A DNA stretch of 64,000 nt from Erythrobacter sp. F6033 (GCF_023016005.1 NZ_JALKAZ010000001.1:1736001-1800000), one strand, 5' to 3'. Counted from the stretch's first letter, positions 26,662-36,593 are shown. Program-made: numbers and translations. Notes: generated by a model not told the origin, from the letters alone.

Positions 26662-28335
26662 ATGAAGAGCGCAGCTGAACTGCTGGTGGAATGCCTTGCC
26701 GAACAAGGCACCGACCGCGTCTTCACCGTTCCGGGCGAGAGCTTTCTTGCAGTGCTTGATGCGCTCCATGACACCGCAACAATCGAAACCGTCACTTGCC
26801 GTCAGGAAGGCGGCGCGGCGTTTATGGCCTGCGCGGATGGCGCAATGGGTGCGGCAGGTTCTGGCCGCCCTGGTGTAGCGTTCGTAACGCGCGGCCCTGG
26901 CGCGACAAATGCCAGCATCGGCGTGCATGTTGCGCATCAGGACAGCCAGCCGATGATCCTGTTTGTGGGCGATGTCGCGCGCGGGATGCGGGACCGCGAA
27001 GGCTTTCAGGAAGTCGATTTCAGCGCCTATTTCGGACCGATCTGCAAATGGGCAACGCGCATCGACGATCCAGCGCGCATCCCCGAATACATCGCACGAG
27101 CATATTCGGTCGCGATCAGCGGACGCCCCGGCCCCGTTGTCATCGCTTTACCCGAAGACATGCTGTGCGATGCAGTTGATCCGGCGAAAAAACCGCGTCC
27201 GCTTACTCACCGCCCTGCTCAGGCCGCGTGCCCTGATGCGATGCAGGCATTGTTCGGCCTGATCGCGGATGCCGCAAGCCCAGTTGCAATTATCGGCGGC
27301 GCAGGCTGGAATGCGAAGGCGCGGGATCATTTTCAGCAATTCGCCGAGAACATCGGCCTTCCCGTGGCAACCGCATTTCGTAGGCAGGACGCGATTGCGC
27401 CGTCCTCCTCCGTCTATGCCGGCAATATGGGATACGGCCCCAACCCGAAGCTGGTCCAGCGGGTGAAAGACGCCGATCTGATAATCGCAGTCGGTGCGCG
27501 GTTGGGTGAAGCGACAACCGACGGATACGAGGTGCCGACACTGGAGCATCCCGATCAATTGCTCGTCCACATTCATCCCGATGCCAATGAGTTGGGGCGC
27601 GTTTACAAAACCGATCTCGAAATGTGCTGCAGCGTCGATGAATTTGCGGAGGCAGCCGCATTGTGGGAGGACAGCAGTGTCATCCCGTTCGATGCAGGCG
27701 CAGAAGCAAACCGCGAATGGAGCGAGTGGGCGACGCCTAAGCCGTCAGACAACGCGCCCGCGCTCGATATGGCCGCCTGTGTCGCTCACATGCGCGAAGT
27801 GCTCCCCGAAGACAGCATCATCTGCAACGGCGCCGGCAACTTCGCCGGCTGGTGGCACCGATATTGGCGCTATGCCGGCTATCCCAGCCAGCTTGCGCCG
27901 ACCGCGGGCGCGATGGGCTACGGCGTGCCAGCCGCAGTCGCAGCCGCCCTTCGCCATCCCGAGCGTCAGGTTGTTGCAGTGGCCGGAGACGGGGACTTTC
28001 TGATGAATGGGCAAGAGCTCGCCACGGCGGTTCAGCACGGCGCGAACATGCTGGTGCTGGTGATCGATAACGGCGCCTACGGCACGATCCGCATGCATCA
28101 GGAGCGCGAATATCCTGCCCGCGTATCCGGCACGAAGCTCGCCAATCCTGACTTTGCCATACTTGGTGCAGCATTCGGCGGTTGGAGCGCCACGGCAACG
28201 ACCACGCAGGAATTCACCGACGCCTTAGCCGATGCGCAAACCCGCACCGGTCTGCGCCTCATTCATATGAAGATTGACATCGAACAACTCGCCGCGAGCG
28301 GCGCAACGATCAGCGGACTTCGCGCAAAGGCTTAA
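26662..28335 (+). CDS. Thiamine pyrophosphate-dependent enzyme, acetolactate-synthase-like
   Basis: A 557-residue ThDP enzyme with the three expected domains. The N-terminal pyrimidine-binding domain has the catalytic glutamate in CRQEGGAAFMA near residue 50, a central domain spans about 190-320, and the C-terminal pyrophosphate domain has the metal motif GDGDFLMN ... NGAYGT near 435-475. It resembles acetolactate synthase large subunit and related decarboxylases. No ilvN small subunit is adjacent, so another substrate is likely. GGGAGAAACGGG precedes the ATG. Confidence 0.88.
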   Translation: MKSAAELLVECLAEQGTDRVFTVPGESFLAVLDALHDTATIETVTCRQEGGAAFMACADGAMGAAGSGRPGVAFVTRGPGATNASIGVHVAHQDSQPMILFVGDVARGMRDREGFQEVDFSAYFGPICKWATRIDDPARIPEYIARAYSVAISGRPGPVVIALPEDMLCDAVDPAKKPRPLTHRPAQAACPDAMQALFGLIADAASPVAIIGGAGWNAKARDHFQQFAENIGLPVATAFRRQDAIAPSSSVYAGNMGYGPNPKLVQRVKDADLIIAVGARLGEATTDGYEVPTLEHPDQLLVHIHPDANELGRVYKTDLEMCCSVDEFAEAAALWEDSSVIPFDAGAEANREWSEWATPKPSDNAPALDMAACVAHMREVLPEDSIICNGAGNFAGWWHRYWRYAGYPSQLAPTAGAMGYGVPAAVAAALRHPERQVVAVAGDGDFLMNGQELATAVQHGANMLVLVIDNGAYGTIRMHQEREYPARVSGTKLANPDFAILGAAFGGWSATATTTQEFTDALADAQTRTGLRLIHMKIDIEQLAASGATISGLRAKA

Positions 28336-28339
28336 GTGG

Positions 28340-28756
28340 TCAGCCTTCTGCCATTGCGCAGATCAGCGTCCACTCGTCCGGCTTTATCGAGGCGACGGAT
28401 AGGCGCGACAGGCGCACAAGTTCGCAATCGGCCAGTTTCGGTTCGGCCTTGATCTGTTTGAGAGATACGAAATTATCGAACTTGCGCGTCGGCTTCACCT
28501 TAACCGCCGCCCATTTGCCGGTTTCGTCCGTCGGATCGAGAATGTCTGCGACACTGACCGTGCAGATGCCGACAATCTCCAAGCCCTCACGCGAGTGGTA
28601 GAAAAAACATTCATCGCCGACTTTCATGGCTTTCAAATTGTTCTTGGCCAGATGGTTGCGTACGCCATCCCATGTGCCTTCTTTCTCGGCGACCAGATCA
28701 TCCCAGCTGTATTTGAAAGGCTCGGACTTGATCAGCCAGTAGTTCTTTTCAGCCAT
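28340..28756 (-). CDS. EVE domain protein
   Basis: A 138-residue PUA-like EVE domain protein (YWLIKSEP at the N terminus, WDGVRNHLAKNNLKAMK, then GDECFFYHS near residue 50). EVE domains bind modified bases in DNA or RNA. The function in bacteria is only partly known, and no restriction genes are adjacent. It is convergent with the ThDP enzyme, the two stops being 4 bp apart with no terminator between them. Confidence 0.9.
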   Translation of the reverse strand: MAEKNYWLIKSEPFKYSWDDLVAEKEGTWDGVRNHLAKNNLKAMKVGDECFFYHSREGLEIVGICTVSVADILDPTDETGKWAAVKVKPTRKFDNFVSLKQIKAEPKLADCELVRLSRLSVASIKPDEWTLICAMAEG

Positions 28757-28936
28757 GAAATTCTCTCCTGATCACAGGTAATATTGCAGCGCTGCGTAGT
28801 TTTTCGGTCAATACGAGGCCACCCTAATGCACCATATACAATCGAATTAACCCGATTTTTAGAGGCTGCCCGCATACCTGCGCAACTATTGCTTCAAGCC
28901 TTGGAGCATCAGTCCATCGGGGAGGGCGCGCAATCT

Positions 28937-30622
28937 GTGCGTAAGGCAGAGACGGTGACCGACAATAAAAACACGGATCGCTTCGGCAGAGCCGAAAAAG
29001 ATCTAATCGCACTGGGCATCGCAACAGCTGCGATCATCATGTTCGTCGGCACCGGCGGCAGTGTTCTGCCGAGCGTCATCGATGCAGTCTTTGCCAATGG
29101 CCGCGGTCCGGACAAGCTGCTGGTCAACGCTATGTTGCTTAACATCGCGCTGATCATTTTCGGATGGCGCCGCTATTCCCAACTCACAATTGAAATCACC
29201 GAGCGGAAACGTGCCGAGGCCCATGCCCGCGAACTTGCCGAAATCGATCCGCTGACGGGCCGTCTCAACCGTCGCAGTATGGCCATCGCAACAGACAACT
29301 TGCGCGAACAGGCAATGGAAAAAGGCCAAGCTGTCGCTTACGCCATGATTGATCTGGATAATTTCAAACAGATCAATGATATGCACGGGCACTCTATCGG
29401 CGATCAGGTATTGGTGAGCCTTTCCGAACGGATCGTGTCTCATCTTCCCGATGATGCCCTATGCGCCCGCCTTGGCGGAGACGAATTCGCGTTCGTCATG
29501 GCTTATGATCCGAACATGCGCAGCCGCATAGACGAGCTTGTCATTCGCTTGTTTGATCATGTGATCCTGCCATTCAGGCTGGAATCGCTCGTGATCGACG
29601 CGACGATGTCGATCGGTATCGCAACGGACCATGACGAAGCCGTCCAGAACAAGAGCGTAAACAACGCCGCAGAATTGATGCACCGCGCTGACATCGCGAT
29701 GTACCACGCCAAAAAGCAAGGCAAGAACCGGTATTTCTGGTTTGAACCAAGCATGGAAAACGAATTGCGTTTCCGCAACGAATTGGAAGCCGGCATCCGG
29801 CGCGGCGTTGCCGAAGGCGAGTTTGTCCCGTTCTATGAGCAACAGGTCGACATCGCCACTGGCGAATTGGCCGGATTTGAAATGCTCGCGCGTTGGCAAT
29901 CCCCGCAACTCGGCCTCGTCAGCCCCGAAGTCTTCATTCCGATTGCAGAAGAAATCGGCCTGATTGCCGAAGTCTCCGAACAATTGATCAAGCGCGCTTT
30001 TGCCGACGCGCGGCATTGGGACGAGAATCTGACCCTATCAGTCAATATCTCACCGGTTCAGCTGCGTGATCCATGGTTTGCGCAGAAACTTCTCAAGATG
30101 CTGGTCGAACATAAGTTCCCGGCGAACCGCCTCGAAATCGAAGTCACCGAAAGCTGTCTGCATGACAATATCGGCATGGTGCGCTCTATGATCACCAGCC
30201 TCCGAAATCAGGGCATAGCGATCAGTCTCGACGATTTCGGCACCGGCTATTCCAGTCTTGAGCAACTGCGGACCTTGCCATTTGACCGGCTCAAGATTGA
30301 TCGGTCATTCGTCAACGAGCTTCGCAATTCAGACGGCAACAGCACGATTGTAGACGCAATTGTCTCTCTTGGACGAGGGTTGAATATGCCGATCACCGCC
30401 GAAGGCATCGAGAGTGAAGACGTCCTCGAGATGCTAAAGAAAATGGGTGATCTCAAAGGCCAAGGGTACTTGTACGGCAAGCCAGAATGCGCTGAGGAAG
30501 TGCTAGAGCGTCTGCGCCGCCTCAACAAACTGGCGCGCTCGATTGAGCCCAATGCCGATGGAGCCGCGACAGAGGCGGATATCCGCGCGGAGCATCCTCT
30601 CCTTCAAAGCGCCAGCAAATAG
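28937..30622 (+). CDS. GGDEF-EAL cyclic-di-GMP turnover protein
   Basis: A membrane-anchored diguanylate cyclase/phosphodiesterase. Two transmembrane helices (about residues 25-45 and 65-82 from this start) precede a GGDEF domain with an intact LGGDEFAFV and an EAL domain with EML in place of EAL (FEMLARW), VNISPVQ, EVTES, LDDFGTGYSSL, KIDRSFV and AEGIE. The catalytic residues are present, so both activities are possible. The frame is open from an ATG at 28784, but the GTG at 28937 has GGGAGGG about 12 bp upstream and removes an unusual N-terminal tail. The true start is not certain. Confidence 0.88.
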   Translation: MRKAETVTDNKNTDRFGRAEKDLIALGIATAAIIMFVGTGGSVLPSVIDAVFANGRGPDKLLVNAMLLNIALIIFGWRRYSQLTIEITERKRAEAHARELAEIDPLTGRLNRRSMAIATDNLREQAMEKGQAVAYAMIDLDNFKQINDMHGHSIGDQVLVSLSERIVSHLPDDALCARLGGDEFAFVMAYDPNMRSRIDELVIRLFDHVILPFRLESLVIDATMSIGIATDHDEAVQNKSVNNAAELMHRADIAMYHAKKQGKNRYFWFEPSMENELRFRNELEAGIRRGVAEGEFVPFYEQQVDIATGELAGFEMLARWQSPQLGLVSPEVFIPIAEEIGLIAEVSEQLIKRAFADARHWDENLTLSVNISPVQLRDPWFAQKLLKMLVEHKFPANRLEIEVTESCLHDNIGMVRSMITSLRNQGIAISLDDFGTGYSSLEQLRTLPFDRLKIDRSFVNELRNSDGNSTIVDAIVSLGRGLNMPITAEGIESEDVLEMLKKMGDLKGQGYLYGKPECAEEVLERLRRLNKLARSIEPNADGAATEADIRAEHPLLQSASK

Positions 30623-30684
30623 CCGCTTTCAAGAGCCGCTCACACTAGACGGAGCGCCTGCGGGTGCATAAATGCGCAATCACT

Positions 30685-31494
30685 ATGCGCGTTCCCTTCA
30701 TCAAAATGCATGGCCTCGGCAATGATTTCGTGGTGCTCGATGCACGCAAAACCGCCCTGCCCGCTATCTCGGGAGCATTCGCGTCGCGGATTGCCGACCG
30801 GCGCGAAGGGATAGGCTGCGACCAGATGATCGTTCTGGAGCCCAGCCAGGCAGCCGATTTCAAGATGCGCATTTTCAATTCCGATGGCGGCGAAGTCGAA
30901 GCCTGCGGCAATGCAAGCCGCGCGGTCGCATTGCTGCACGGAACAGCTGCAAGCGTGGAAACCGCTGGCGGTACAATTGCGCTTGAGCCTGCAGCTGGCG
31001 GCGCAAGCGTCGATATGGGCATTCCGAAATTTGAATGGGACGCAATCCCGCTCGCATACCCGATGGACACGATGAGTATGCCAGTGGGTTGGGACGGTTT
31101 AGCCGCGCCGATGGCCGTGAATGTCGGCAATCCGCATGTCATCTTCTTCGTCGATGATGCCGATGCCGTGGACCTTGCAGCAATCGGTCCTGTCATCGAA
31201 ACCGACGAGCTTTTCCCCGAACGGATCAATGTGAATGTCGCAAGCCGTGCTGGCGAGGATCACCTCACATTGCATGTGTGGGAACGCGGCGCCGGCCTTA
31301 CGCGGGCCTGCGGCACGGGGGCCTGCGCAACGGCGGTTGCGGCCATCCGCAAGGGCATCGCGCAAAGTCCCGTCACAGTCACCCTGCCCGGCGGCGATCT
31401 CACGATTGCGTGGGAGCAAGGCGGCTCCATCCGCATGACCGGCCCCGCGACCGAAGCCTATCGCGGATCATTCGAATGGGATGACTATTCGTGA
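30685..31494 (+). CDS. dapF: Diaminopimelate epimerase
   Basis: A 269-residue enzyme converting LL- to meso-diaminopimelate for lysine and peptidoglycan. Both catalytic cysteines are present: C74 in EACGNASR and the second in RACGTGACAT near residue 216. MRVPFIKMHGLGNDF at 30685 is the standard N terminus; a GTG at 30664 is an alternative with a better-spaced ribosome-binding site. The stop overlaps the mtaB start (GTGA), making a coupled pair. Confidence 0.96.
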   Translation: MRVPFIKMHGLGNDFVVLDARKTALPAISGAFASRIADRREGIGCDQMIVLEPSQAADFKMRIFNSDGGEVEACGNASRAVALLHGTAASVETAGGTIALEPAAGGASVDMGIPKFEWDAIPLAYPMDTMSMPVGWDGLAAPMAVNVGNPHVIFFVDDADAVDLAAIGPVIETDELFPERINVNVASRAGEDHLTLHVWERGAGLTRACGTGACATAVAAIRKGIAQSPVTVTLPGGDLTIAWEQGGSIRMTGPATEAYRGSFEWDDYS

Positions 31495-32681
31495 GCGCGC
31501 CGGTTGATGTGAAGCCTGAAATTATCTCGCTCGGCTGCCGCCTGAATATCGCCGAAAGCGAGCGGATGCGCGCGATGCTGGCCGATAGCGGCGATGTCAT
31601 TGTCGTAAACTCCTGCGCCGTCACATCCGAAGCCGTGCGCCAAACCCGCCAAGCCATCCGCAAGGCTCGCCGCGCGCGCCCCGATGCTCGGCTGATCGTC
31701 ACAGGCTGCGCCGCCGATATTGAACGCGACCAGATCGCCGATATGCCCGAAGTCGACGGGTTGGTCGCAAATGAGCGCAAGCTTGATCCGCGAGCATGGA
31801 ACGTCCCTGTCGCGGAAACACCCATCGCGCCGACAAAGACCCGCGCCTTCATCGCGGTGCAAAACGGCTGCGATCACGACTGCACATTCTGCGTCATCCC
31901 TCAGGGACGCGGCAAAAGCCGTTCGCTGTCGGTTGCAGAGGCACTGCGCCAGGTGGAACAGCACCTTGCCCAAGGCGCAAAGGAAGCCATCCTGACCGGC
32001 GTTGACCTCACCAGTTGGGGGCATGATCTGCCGGGCGAGCCCAAACTCGGCACATTGGCGACCGCGATCTTGGGGGAATTTCCCGAGCTCACCCGCCTGC
32101 GCCTGTCCTCACTCGACGGGATCGAAATTGACGAGGAGCTGTTTGAACTCTTCGCGGGCGAGCAGCGCGTCATGCCGCATCTGCACCTTTCCCTTCAGCA
32201 CGGTGCGGATTTGATCCTGAAACGGATGAAGCGACGCCATTTGCGCGGTGACGCGGTCGATCTGGTGCTCGGCCTGAAAGCGCGCCGCCCTGAAATCACC
32301 GTGGGTGCTGACCTGATGGCGGGCTTCCCGACCGAAACCGACGCGCATCATGCGGAGAATCTCTCGATCATCCACGAGCTTGGCATTGCGCATGGACACA
32401 TCTTTCCGTTCTCGCCCCGCCCCGGCACGCCAGCTGCGCGGATGCCGCAAATGGACCGCTCAATCATAAAAGCACGCGCCGCTGAATTGCGCACCGCCGT
32501 CGCCGAAGTGCGCAGCGCGTGGCTCGACAGTCTTGTGGGCGAAACGCTGCCCGTCCTCGCCGAGCGCGACGGAACGGGCTATGCGCCGAACTATGCCCGC
32601 GTGCGCCTTTCCAAAGGCACCGAAGCCGGGCAAATCGTCAATGTGACCGTGCGCGGTATCGAGGAAGGCCTGCTGGTATGA
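31491..32681 (+). CDS. mtaB: tRNA t6A37 methylthiotransferase MtaB
   Basis: A 396-residue radical-SAM methylthiotransferase that converts t6A37 to ms2t6A37 in tRNA. The radical-SAM C-x3-C-x2-C cluster is GCDHDCTFC near residue 125. The N-terminal cluster-binding cysteines lie in SLGCRLN and NSCAVTS, and a third in VTGCA. A short TRAM-like region closes the protein. The GTG start overlaps the dapF stop, and the stop overlaps the ftsY start. Confidence 0.93.
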   Translation: MSAPVDVKPEIISLGCRLNIAESERMRAMLADSGDVIVVNSCAVTSEAVRQTRQAIRKARRARPDARLIVTGCAADIERDQIADMPEVDGLVANERKLDPRAWNVPVAETPIAPTKTRAFIAVQNGCDHDCTFCVIPQGRGKSRSLSVAEALRQVEQHLAQGAKEAILTGVDLTSWGHDLPGEPKLGTLATAILGEFPELTRLRLSSLDGIEIDEELFELFAGEQRVMPHLHLSLQHGADLILKRMKRRHLRGDAVDLVLGLKARRPEITVGADLMAGFPTETDAHHAENLSIIHELGIAHGHIFPFSPRPGTPAARMPQMDRSIIKARAAELRTAVAEVRSAWLDSLVGETLPVLAERDGTGYAPNYARVRLSKGTEAGQIVNVTVRGIEEGLLV

Positions 32682-33604
32682 GCGAGACAAGTTGGAGCGA
32701 CAGGCTGCTTGGCGGCTTTCGCAAAACCTCCGACCGGCTCAGCGAAAACCTCACTGGTCTTGCTGGCGGCGGCAAGCTGGATGATGCGACACTGGACGAT
32801 ATCGAAGACGCGTTGATCATTTCAGACCTTGGCCCTGCGGCCGCGGGCCGTATCCGCGCAAAACTCTCCGAAAAACAGTTCGGCACGACGATTACTCAGG
32901 AACAGCTGAAAGAGGCCGTGGCCGAGGAAATTGCAGAGATTCTGCGACCCGTTGCCAAACCTCTCGAAGTCACAGCCTTCCCCCGCCCACAAGTGATCTT
33001 AGTGATCGGCGTAAACGGATCGGGCAAGACCACGACCATCGCAAAGCTCGCACATCTCTTCACCGAAGATGATTACGGCGTGCTGCTTGCGGCGGGCGAC
33101 ACATTCCGTGCCGCCGCCATCGGTCAGCTCGCGACATGGGCAGAGCGCGCGGGCGTAGACATCGTGCGCGGTCCTGAAGGCGGCGACCCCGCCTCCATCG
33201 TGTTCGACGCGGTAAAGCAAGCAACCGACACTGGCATCGATGCGCTGGTGGTCGACACAGCCGGACGGCTTCAGAATAAACGCGAGCTGATGGACGAGCT
33301 GGAGAAAATCCGCCGGGTCCTTGGTCGGCTCAACCCGGAGGCTCCGCACGATGTTGTCCTCGTACTAGATGCCACAAACGGACAAAACGCGCTTTCACAG
33401 ATCGACGTGTTTAAAGAAGTCGCGGGAGTGACGGGCCTGATCATGACCAAGCTGGACGGCACAGCGCGCGGCGGCGTGCTCGTCGCAGCAGCGGAGCAAT
33501 ATGGCCTGCCGATCCACGCCATTGGAGTGGGTGAGAAAATGGAAGATTTGCGCCCGTTCGATCCCGATCTGGTCGCGCGCGTTATCGCAGGGGTCGCACA
33601 ATGA
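32678..33604 (+). CDS. ftsY: Signal recognition particle receptor FtsY
   Basis: A 308-residue SRP GTPase that docks ribosome-SRP complexes at the membrane. The N domain (1-85) is followed by the G domain with G1 GVNGSGKTT (111-119), then DTFRAAA, DTAGR and TKLDG. It lacks the long acidic A domain of E. coli FtsY, so membrane attachment must depend on the N-terminal amphipathic helix. It starts by a 4-nt overlap with mtaB and ends by a 4-nt overlap with the yciB gene. Confidence 0.96.
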   Translation: MSETSWSDRLLGGFRKTSDRLSENLTGLAGGGKLDDATLDDIEDALIISDLGPAAAGRIRAKLSEKQFGTTITQEQLKEAVAEEIAEILRPVAKPLEVTAFPRPQVILVIGVNGSGKTTTIAKLAHLFTEDDYGVLLAAGDTFRAAAIGQLATWAERAGVDIVRGPEGGDPASIVFDAVKQATDTGIDALVVDTAGRLQNKRELMDELEKIRRVLGRLNPEAPHDVVLVLDATNGQNALSQIDVFKEVAGVTGLIMTKLDGTARGGVLVAAAEQYGLPIHAIGVGEKMEDLRPFDPDLVARVIAGVAQ

Positions 33605-34275
33605 CTGAAGAAAACACCGCAGTAGACGCTATCGAAGCGGCCAGCGCAAAACCGAAAGCGGGCTGGCTCAACATGCTGGTCGATTACGGGCCGCTGATCA
33701 TATTCCTCACAGTGTTTAAGCTCTATCCTGTGCCGGCGGATTCCCAGTTCGGCGATATCGCACCGGTCATTTACGGCACTATCGCTTTTATGGTCGCAGC
33801 GGTTATCGCGCTTGGTTTCAGCAAGTTCAAACTCGGCCATGTTTCACCGATGTTGATGCTTTCGACCGCGCTTATCGTGGGGTTCGGAGCGCTCACAGTA
33901 TTCTTCGGCGATCCGCGCTTTGTGCAATTGAAGCCGACAATCATTTACGGCTTTTTCGGTGTCATGCTGCTCGGCGGCTTTGTCATGGGCAAAGCTTTGC
34001 TCAAGATCCTGCTTGAGGCTGCGTTTGAAGGTGTGGACGAGCAAGGTTGGCTGAAAATATCGCGCAATTTCGGCATCTTCTTCCTCGCACTCGCAGGCCT
34101 CAATGAAGCGCTGGTCGCCTACATGTCATTCGAGGGATGGCTCTGGGCGAAAATATGGGTGTTCATGCCGCTCAGCCTGATCTTCACGATGCTCAACCTG
34201 CCGATGCTGCTCAAACACGGGCTCGATATCGGGCAGGAAGGTGATGCCGCAGAAAACGCGCCGCCCAGACCTTAG
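33601..34275 (+). CDS. yciB: Inner-membrane septation protein YciB/IspZ
   Basis: A 224-residue polytopic membrane protein of the IspZ/YciB family (five to six helices; LIIFLTVFKLYPV and GFFGVMLLGGFVMGKALLK are characteristic). It helps keep envelope integrity and septation. It is the last gene of dapF-mtaB-ftsY-yciB, coupled to ftsY by an ATGA overlap. The C terminus is a short acidic tail. Confidence 0.9.
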   Translation: MTEENTAVDAIEAASAKPKAGWLNMLVDYGPLIIFLTVFKLYPVPADSQFGDIAPVIYGTIAFMVAAVIALGFSKFKLGHVSPMLMLSTALIVGFGALTVFFGDPRFVQLKPTIIYGFFGVMLLGGFVMGKALLKILLEAAFEGVDEQGWLKISRNFGIFFLALAGLNEALVAYMSFEGWLWAKIWVFMPLSLIFTMLNLPMLLKHGLDIGQEGDAAENAPPRP

Positions 34276-34529
34276 GCGTGATGTTTTCAGGGCCGATCCG
34301 TATCAACACAGTCTAGTCCGTCAGACTGAAATCTCTTTCCGAGTTCCCTAAATAGGCCGGACAGCGCATTGATGCCCGCATCAGGGAAGAGACCTATTTG
34401 AAGGCATGACCGTGCGATACATTGGTGCGTGGCAACCAGAAATAACTGTAATCGCTGAGAAACGAGAGCCGGGCTGATTGGACGGGCACTGTAAGTGTAG
34501 CTAGTCTGAAAAGAAAAGGCCTGCGAACG

Positions 34530-35420
34530 ATGCTCCGTACCATTCCGTTTATCATGTCTCACCCGCTGAACAGAAATGGGAAAGCGAGGGCATTGAGCCG
34601 GTATCTAGGTTGGCAAATCACGTCACGATTGTCCTCCAAACCCAAAATTGTCCCGTTTGTCGACGACACTTTATTGAGCATGGAACGCGGAATGACCGGG
34701 GCAACGGGCAATTACTATTGCGGCCTGCACGAACCCGACGAAATGGCATTCGTCCTGCATTTTTTGCGCGAAGATGATCTGTTCCTCGATATCGGTGCGA
34801 ATATCGGCACATACACCGTGCTTGCATCGGGGGCGGTCGGCGCGCGCACCATGACGTTTGAACCCATTCCAGAAACCTTCAGCAAGCTCGAGAGAAACGT
34901 CGCAGCGAACGGGATCGAAACGCAAACCCAGCGTCACAATATCGGGCTTGGCGCAGAGGATGGGACGCTGAAATTCACCGCTGATAACGACACGATGAAC
35001 CATGTTGTTTCTGCAGAAGAAGCCAAGCGCGTCGCGACGATCGATGTGCCTGTGCGCCGCGCGGATGATATTGTTGGATCAGAATCGCCCAGCCTCGCCA
35101 AAATCGATGTCGAAGGGTGGGAGGCAAATGTTTTGCGCGGCATGACACGCACTCTTGCCAACCCGTCGCTGGCGGCGATTGTGATGGAGACCAACGACAG
35201 CGCAGACCGGTATGATGATGATGCGCAGGATGAAGCCGCCGAGATCGTAACCGGCGCGGGCTTCGTCCCGCATTCCTACAACCCGTTCACGCGTAAGCTT
35301 ACCCAAGTCCAGCTAGGCCAAAGCGAGCTGCACAACGTCATCTTTGTCCGCGGCATGGAAAGCGTGCAGGCCCGCGTCAAACAAAGCCGCAAGTTCAAGC
35401 TGATAAACGGAGAGATTTAG
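34530..35420 (+). CDS. FkbM-family methyltransferase
   Basis: A 296-residue SAM-dependent methyltransferase. The SAM-binding glycine motif is LDIGANIGTYT near residue 88, followed by FEPIPETF, and the FkbM-type acidic KIDVEGWEANVLRGM lies near 191. Such enzymes often methylate sugars or polysaccharides. The ATG at 34530 and one at 34554 are both possible starts. The 254-bp spacer upstream (34276-34529) holds no gene that I can support. Confidence 0.85.
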   Translation: MLRTIPFIMSHPLNRNGKARALSRYLGWQITSRLSSKPKIVPFVDDTLLSMERGMTGATGNYYCGLHEPDEMAFVLHFLREDDLFLDIGANIGTYTVLASGAVGARTMTFEPIPETFSKLERNVAANGIETQTQRHNIGLGAEDGTLKFTADNDTMNHVVSAEEAKRVATIDVPVRRADDIVGSESPSLAKIDVEGWEANVLRGMTRTLANPSLAAIVMETNDSADRYDDDAQDEAAEIVTGAGFVPHSYNPFTRKLTQVQLGQSELHNVIFVRGMESVQARVKQSRKFKLINGEI

Positions 35421-35461
35421 CGCAAATTTCTCACCTGCGAAGGGTACCAGCCCGGCTTTTT

Positions 35462-36364
35462 CTAGGCGGGAAAGAGCCTTTCCGAAACCGGCGGATTGCC
35501 ATCGCTAGCCTCCCGCCGATCCTGCGACGATGTCTTTCCCGAATGCGAAAATATCCGCGGCCCAGCAAACGCGACGCTCAGAAAGTATCCGATAATCGCG
35601 CTTGATCCATAGCCGACGATTGGCGTTGGATAGGCGCCTATGGCCGCCGCGCCAACCAAGGCAACCCAGCAGAGCGCAAATGTGTAGTGTGCCTGCGTCC
35701 GTTCTTTTCCGGCGATTACGAATGCCGGCAGCACCAGCAACGCGGAACCCAGCCAGAGCGACAATCCGACCAAGGGATTGACGTCAAACGCCGTCCATAA
35801 AATGTGATCAACATAGGGTACAGCTGGCAGACGGTCGGGCAGCAGGAGCGTAGCTCCAAATGCCATGCCACAGAACGCCAAAAGCGCTGCACTGCGCATA
35901 CTGCGCTGCATCGCGAACACGCCCAATGCGATCAAACACAACATCCCCGCCCCAGCCCGGTCCGGCTGAAACGCAATGGCCAAAGCCGCAATGACTACGG
36001 CGATCACAGATGTGATGTTTTGAACTCGCGCATAGGCAAGCGCGATCACTGGCAACAAAATTAAACTGGTCTGGACAAAAAACGGGCCGACCAGAACCCA
36101 ACGTGAAGCCCCTTCGATAGCGTATCCAAACGCCGCGGTTCCGGCCAGAACAAGCGCTCCGCCCAGGGCAATCGCCGCCGCCAAGCGATCCGTCATCGGC
36201 ACAGTGAAACGCATGACGGCCAGCAGTAACAGGCCGATTACGAGCGAACCAAAATTGACAATGATCATGCTGGCCGGCGCGCTGGCAACATAGAGATAAG
36301 CGAGACCGATCAAGCAGGCCAAAAGGCCGCCGATTGCTGCGGTTAAAGTGAATTTGTCTTTCAT
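35462..36364 (-). CDS. Polytopic membrane protein with SEDS-like features
   Basis: A 300-residue protein with about nine transmembrane segments. A stretch near residues 85-105 (EGASRWVLVGPFFVQ) and one near 130 (AFQPDRAGAG) are reminiscent of the loops of FtsW/RodA (SEDS) glycosyltransferases, but the overall length is short and key catalytic parts cannot be confirmed. The function is therefore unassigned. A GAGGG site precedes the ATG at 36364; the frame opens at 36397. It is convergent with the FkbM gene. Confidence 0.65.
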   Translation of the reverse strand: MKDKFTLTAAIGGLLACLIGLAYLYVASAPASMIIVNFGSLVIGLLLLAVMRFTVPMTDRLAAAIALGGALVLAGTAAFGYAIEGASRWVLVGPFFVQTSLILLPVIALAYARVQNITSVIAVVIAALAIAFQPDRAGAGMLCLIALGVFAMQRSMRSAALLAFCGMAFGATLLLPDRLPAVPYVDHILWTAFDVNPLVGLSLWLGSALLVLPAFVIAGKERTQAHYTFALCWVALVGAAAIGAYPTPIVGYGSSAIIGYFLSVAFAGPRIFSHSGKTSSQDRREASDGNPPVSERLFPA

Positions 36365-36593
36365 GATCTCAGCCCTCTTCGCTCGGGCCAATCTCAAACT
36401 TTCCTACTCGAATGTCCAGCGTCAAACTGCGCGCGGCTCTTTGAAAATTGCATCCCGGCACACGGTAAAAGTTGGACAAGTGTCAACGGCGTCCGATCAG
36501 GCCAAAGCGTTCAATTTTATACCAAAAAGCGTGTAGGCACCGGATGACATGTTGGAGAATGTGTCAACCGAATCCAACAACGCTAAGGCCTAG

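Noticed and set aside
28937-30622. Degenerate, inactive EAL domain because of EML in place of EAL
   Set aside because: The middle position of the motif varies in active enzymes, and the other metal and catalytic residues are present.
31491-34275. Overlapping genes read as frameshifted pseudogenes
   Set aside because: dapF, mtaB, ftsY and yciB are each full length with intact motifs; the overlaps are ordinary 4-nt coupling.
34276-34529. A small RNA or small gene in the spacer before the FkbM gene
   Set aside because: No hairpin with a T-run and no credible frame were found.
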